Part shown: positions 60,562 through 63,208 of the stretch, one piece after another | Layout of the letters: each line of letters opens with the position of its first letter | Numbering within the stretch: the stretch's first letter is position 1 | From: Proteobacteria bacterium UBA5122 | Lineage (GTDB): Bacteria; Pseudomonadota; Gammaproteobacteria; Tenderiales; Tenderiaceae | DNA length: 63,208 nt | Direction: 5' to 3' | NCBI GenBank assembly: GCA_002415485.1 | Contig: DHYU01000037.1 | Location: 1-63,208 of the forward strand | The notes under the pieces: generated by a model | Seen by the model: the letters and a program-made list of their open reading frames with translations, nothing else | Told to the model about the DNA's origin: nothing | The model's database searches: none | Program-made: the position numbers and the translations under genes

Positions 60562-61737
60562 CTAAATACTGGCTCCCCATCGGAATTCACGGATTGGTTT
60601 TACATTGCCCCAACACTTGCAGCTCGGGCAGTTCCAATGCATCACACGACTGGCGAACCCGCAGTGCTCGCAGTGATACAGAGGTTTGTCTTTGATAATG
60701 TTGGCCACAGCAGCGGCAATCAGTTGGTTGTGTTCGGTCGGTGTATCATCCCCACCCAGTTCAGCCAGGGCCTTGATCCCTTTTAAGGATGGGATCGTCT
60801 TGAGTTGTGTACTTAAAAAATCACGTGCCGCAACGCGGCCCTGTTGATGCTGAATCAACGCGGTGCGTGCGAGCAGTAGATCGGTATTTTGGTTTTCGGG
60901 CACTATGCCCGCCAGAAAATCCAGCATTTTCGCCTGGGCGTTTAGTGAACGGTAACACTGCTCCATCTCTGTGACCACCTCGCCCAATAGATAAGGCGCC
61001 GCACTGGCCAAGGTCTGATAACTATCGATCGCCTGTTGCCATTGAGCTGATCTCTGGGCAATGGCCGCTTGCTGCAGATAGGCACGACCGCAGTGGTGAT
61101 CTTCGTTCAGCGCCTTGTCGAGAAAACGGCTGGCATTGGCCAATTCGTTCTGCAGCAGCGCGGCGTCAGCAAGTTCACAATAGAAATGTGCAATATCAGT
61201 TTGATAATTCAGTTCTCGCTGCCCTGTAGCGAGCTTGCGCGCAATGTCTATAGCGCGAAACCAGTCTTTTTCCTGCTGGTAGACCTCATATAAAACAGTC
61301 AGGGCCTTGATGTGTCCTGGCTGGCTATCTACCAACTCCAGACACAGATTTTCTGCACGATCGAGCAGACCGGCGCTCATATAATCCTTCGCCAACTCGA
61401 GTAAGGTGTAGCGATACAGCGAATCCGGAATACCTTTTTCTTCCAGTAACCGTTGGTGAATGCGGATCGCACGATCCACCTCGCCGCGTTTACGAAACAG
61501 GCTGCCGAGCGCCAGATGCAATTCCAGTGTGTCGCGGTCCAATTCGACGACACGTAGAAACGTATCAACGGCCTTGTCCGGCTGTTCATTCAACAGGTAA
61601 TTCAGGCCCTTGATGTATTCCTGAGGGATAGAGCCTGATTCATTGACGGGCTGGGTACGGCGACGATATTCGCAACGTGCCACATACCATCCAGATGCAG
61701 CGGCAACCGGTAACAGCAGCCACAGTAGTTCAGGCAT
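60562..61737 (-). CDS. lapB: Lipopolysaccharide assembly protein LapB (YciM)
   Basis: A 391-aa inner-membrane-anchored protein. An N-terminal helix (LLWLLLPVAAASGWYVA) is followed by nine or so TPRs (EYIKGLNYLLNEQPDKAVDTFLRVVELD onward) and a C-terminal rubredoxin-like knuckle YHCEHCGFASRV with CPSCKCWG. LapB controls LpxC turnover by FtsH and so the amount of LPS. Its start codon overlaps the lapA stop by one base. Confidence 0.95.
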   Translation of the reverse strand: MPELLWLLLPVAAASGWYVARCEYRRRTQPVNESGSIPQEYIKGLNYLLNEQPDKAVDTFLRVVELDRDTLELHLALGSLFRKRGEVDRAIRIHQRLLEEKGIPDSLYRYTLLELAKDYMSAGLLDRAENLCLELVDSQPGHIKALTVLYEVYQQEKDWFRAIDIARKLATGQRELNYQTDIAHFYCELADAALLQNELANASRFLDKALNEDHHCGRAYLQQAAIAQRSAQWQQAIDSYQTLASAAPYLLGEVVTEMEQCYRSLNAQAKMLDFLAGIVPENQNTDLLLARTALIQHQQGRVAARDFLSTQLKTIPSLKGIKALAELGGDDTPTEHNQLIAAAVANIIKDKPLYHCEHCGFASRVMHWNCPSCKCWGNVKPIREFRWGASI

Positions 61738-62036
61738 TATTTATTTTCTGCAGTAAATCGCAGTTGATTGAGCTCACGCTCACTGGATTTGAGATCCCGT
61801 TTCATGCGCATACTTTTAGCCTTAACACGCATGGCTACCGTCAAACCACCCGCCAAGCCTACAACAACGCCAACGGCGAATGCACAGACCATAAACAGGC
61901 TGAGTGAACCAACACTGGTTCCGAGATAATAATCAAGTTCAACTGGAGCAGAATTACGGACAAAGAAAGCTGCGGCCAATACCGCCACGGCGAGTAAGAA
62001 TACAACTGAAATGAATATAGATATGTTACGTACCAT
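61737..62036 (-). CDS. lapA: Lipopolysaccharide assembly protein LapA (DUF1049)
   Basis: A 99-aa protein with two membrane helices (ISIFISVVFLLAVAVLAAAFF and LFMVCAFAVGVVVGLAGGL, residues split) joined by the family pattern NSAPVELDYYLGTSVGSLSL, and a short charged cytoplasmic end. LapA partners LapB. It lies 20 nt after ihfB and overlaps lapB by one base. Confidence 0.93.
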   Translation of the reverse strand: MVRNISIFISVVFLLAVAVLAAAFFVRNSAPVELDYYLGTSVGSLSLFMVCAFAVGVVVGLAGGLTVAMRVKAKSMRMKRDLKSSERELNQLRFTAENK

Positions 62037-62056
62037 ATCCCCCCCTGGGGTATGTA

Positions 62057-62362
62057 TCAGCTATCGGTAATGGGTATGTCTACACTGCTATTGACCCGCT
62101 CACGTAACTCTTTGCCGGGTTTGAAGTGAGGGACATATTTGCCTTCCAGCGGTACCGACTCCCCTGTCTTAGGGTTACGTCCTGTACGCGGAGGACGGAA
62201 ATGAAGAGAAAAACTGCCAAAACCCCGAATTTCGATTCGCTCACCAACGGCTAAGGTCTGGGCCATCTGTTCAATGATCGTTTTAACTGCAAACTCAACA
62301 TCTTTGTAGGTCAGATGTTTTTGTCGTTGGGCGAGTATCTCGATAAGTTCCGACTTTGTCAT
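62057..62362 (-). CDS. ihfB: Integration host factor subunit beta
   Basis: A 101-aa DNA-bending protein. It begins MTKSELIEILAQRQ and has the HU/IHF signature GFGSFSLHFRPPRTGRNPKTG with the intercalating proline arm, and VPHFKPGKELRERVN at the end. It pairs with IHF alpha to bend DNA by about 160 degrees. It lies downstream of rpsA, as in E. coli, and upstream of lapA. Confidence 0.96.
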   Translation of the reverse strand: MTKSELIEILAQRQKHLTYKDVEFAVKTIIEQMAQTLAVGERIEIRGFGSFSLHFRPPRTGRNPKTGESVPLEGKYVPHFKPGKELRERVNSSVDIPITDS

Positions 62363-62466
62363 TCTAAGCTTCCTCTAAATCTCCGGGACCCATTGCAGGC
62401 CCCGGAGAACTCACTGATGACTACACTACATTCCGACTCATCAGAAAGCAAACATAAGCTTGCTTA

Positions 62467-63208
62467 TTAGTCGTTCTGAGTTTCCATCTTCTCTTTGAGA
62501 AGGTCGCCCAGAGTAGCTGAAGAGCCGCCTGAAGCACGGTATTCCTCAATAGCTTCGGCTTCTTCATCACTATCTTTAGCCTTAATAGACAACATGATAG
62601 TGCGATTCTTACGGTCTACACCAATAAACTTGGCTTCGACTGAGTCACCAACGTTGAGGACGCTTCGCGCATCTTCAACATGTTCACGAGACAGCTCAGA
62701 GGCACGCAAATGACCTTCGACGTTCTCAGCCAGCTTGATTACAGCGGCCTTGGAGTCAACTTCAATGACTTCACCAGTGACGATGCTGCCTTTGCCATGA
62801 TCAGCGACCCATTGTGAAATCGGGTCTTGATCCAGTTGCTTCACACCCAAAGAGATGCGCTCACGCTCTGGGTCGATCGCCAGGATAACAGCTTCGATAT
62901 CGTCGCCTTTCTTGTAATCACGAACGGCATCTTCGCCAGTTTCGTTCCAAGACAGGTCAGACAGATGCAGCAGACCGTCAATACCACCGTCCAGACCAAC
63001 GAATACACCAAAGTCAGTGATGGACTTGATGGTGCCAGCGATCTTGTCACCCTTGTTGTGAGTGGCGGCAAACGCTTCCCATGGGTTAGCAGAACACTGC
63101 TTCATGCCCAGAGAGATACGGCGACGTTCTTCGTCGATGTCCAGGACCATAACTTCAACTTCCTGGCCAACATGAACAACCTTGGATGGGTGGATGTTCT
63201 TGTTGGTC
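62467..63208 (-). CDS. rpsA: 30S ribosomal protein S1, C-terminal part (cut by window edge)
   Basis: The frame enters from the right edge (TNKNIHPSKVVHVGQEVEV) and ends at 62467, giving 247 codons of the roughly 560-residue protein. It includes VMVLDIDEERRRISLGMKQC and at least two further S1 RNA-binding repeats (ITDFGVFVGLDGGIDGLLHLSDL, ERISLGVKQLDQDP in parts), and ends in an acidic segment and GDLLKEKMETQND. An apparent start at 63150 is only an internal Met. S1 helps mRNA bind to the small subunit. Confidence 0.97.
   Translation of the reverse strand, partial: TNKNIHPSKVVHVGQEVEVMVLDIDEERRRISLGMKQCSANPWEAFAATHNKGDKIAGTIKSITDFGVFVGLDGGIDGLLHLSDLSWNETGEDAVRDYKKGDDIEAVILAIDPERERISLGVKQLDQDPISQWVADHGKGSIVTGEVIEVDSKAAVIKLAENVEGHLRASELSREHVEDARSVLNVGDSVEAKFIGVDRKNRTIMLSIKAKDSDEEAEAIEEYRASGGSSATLGDLLKEKMETQND

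Overview
The window reads as chromosomal DNA of a gammaproteobacterium. ZipA follows smc and precedes ligA, the right end carries the rpsA-ihfB-lapA-lapB-pyrF block, and a QueF, a ComEA-like protein, SpoVR/YeaH/YeaG and a GlyGly-CTERM protein are present. Base composition is moderately GC-rich, with a few clearly AT-richer genes. The species cannot be named from this sequence.

Layout, left to right. Positions 1-10284: acetyl-CoA synthetase (cut by the edge), a DUF3579 gene, dksA, a CbbY-like HAD phosphatase overlapping an aminotransferase, a DeaD-type RNA helicase, a lone polysaccharide flippase, and a tight operon queF / FGGY kinase / cysZ. Positions 10488-18196: smc, zipA and a broken ligA. 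Positions 18197-27663: a DnaA-box cluster, an M1-like peptidase with a ChaN/PDZ protein, the stress operon yeaG-yeaH-spoVR and an unknown gene. Positions 27741-31059: an ANTAR-type response regulator divergent from modABC. Positions 31060-36545: paired REP palindromes, two secreted proteins, a TPR-sulfotransferase and a scar-like gap. Positions 36546-46768: an eight-gene Mrp/Mbh-like antiporter operon, a CPA2 antiporter with a TrkA-N domain and a tandem universal stress protein. Positions 46788-55757: rmuC, a DUF502 gene, a lytic transglycosylase, tRNA-Asn, an Smr protein and a cassette of RND/MMPL exporter, LolA-like protein and SPOR/beta-barrel protein. Positions 55948-63208: mfd, comEA, pyrF, lapB, lapA, ihfB and the 3' part of rpsA.

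The most striking feature is at 15095-18196. The resident NAD-dependent DNA ligase gene, in its usual place after zipA, has lost its adenylation domain, including the catalytic lysine, and has been split. A complete, AT-rich and only distantly related NAD-dependent ligase (649 aa, KLDG motif, four zinc cysteines, BRCT) lies between the two remnants. Its start codon overlaps the end of the native 5' fragment. The native promoter and ribosome traffic may therefore now serve a foreign enzyme: an in-place replacement of an essential gene by a non-homologous event.

Other points for a second look are the DnaA-box cluster just downstream of that locus, the Mbh-like gene order of the Mrp operon with three antiporter-like subunits and a perfect 18-bp palindrome, the truncated secreted-protein start at 36143, the ANTAR regulator beside the molybdate transporter, and the SPOR/beta-barrel fusion beside an RND exporter.
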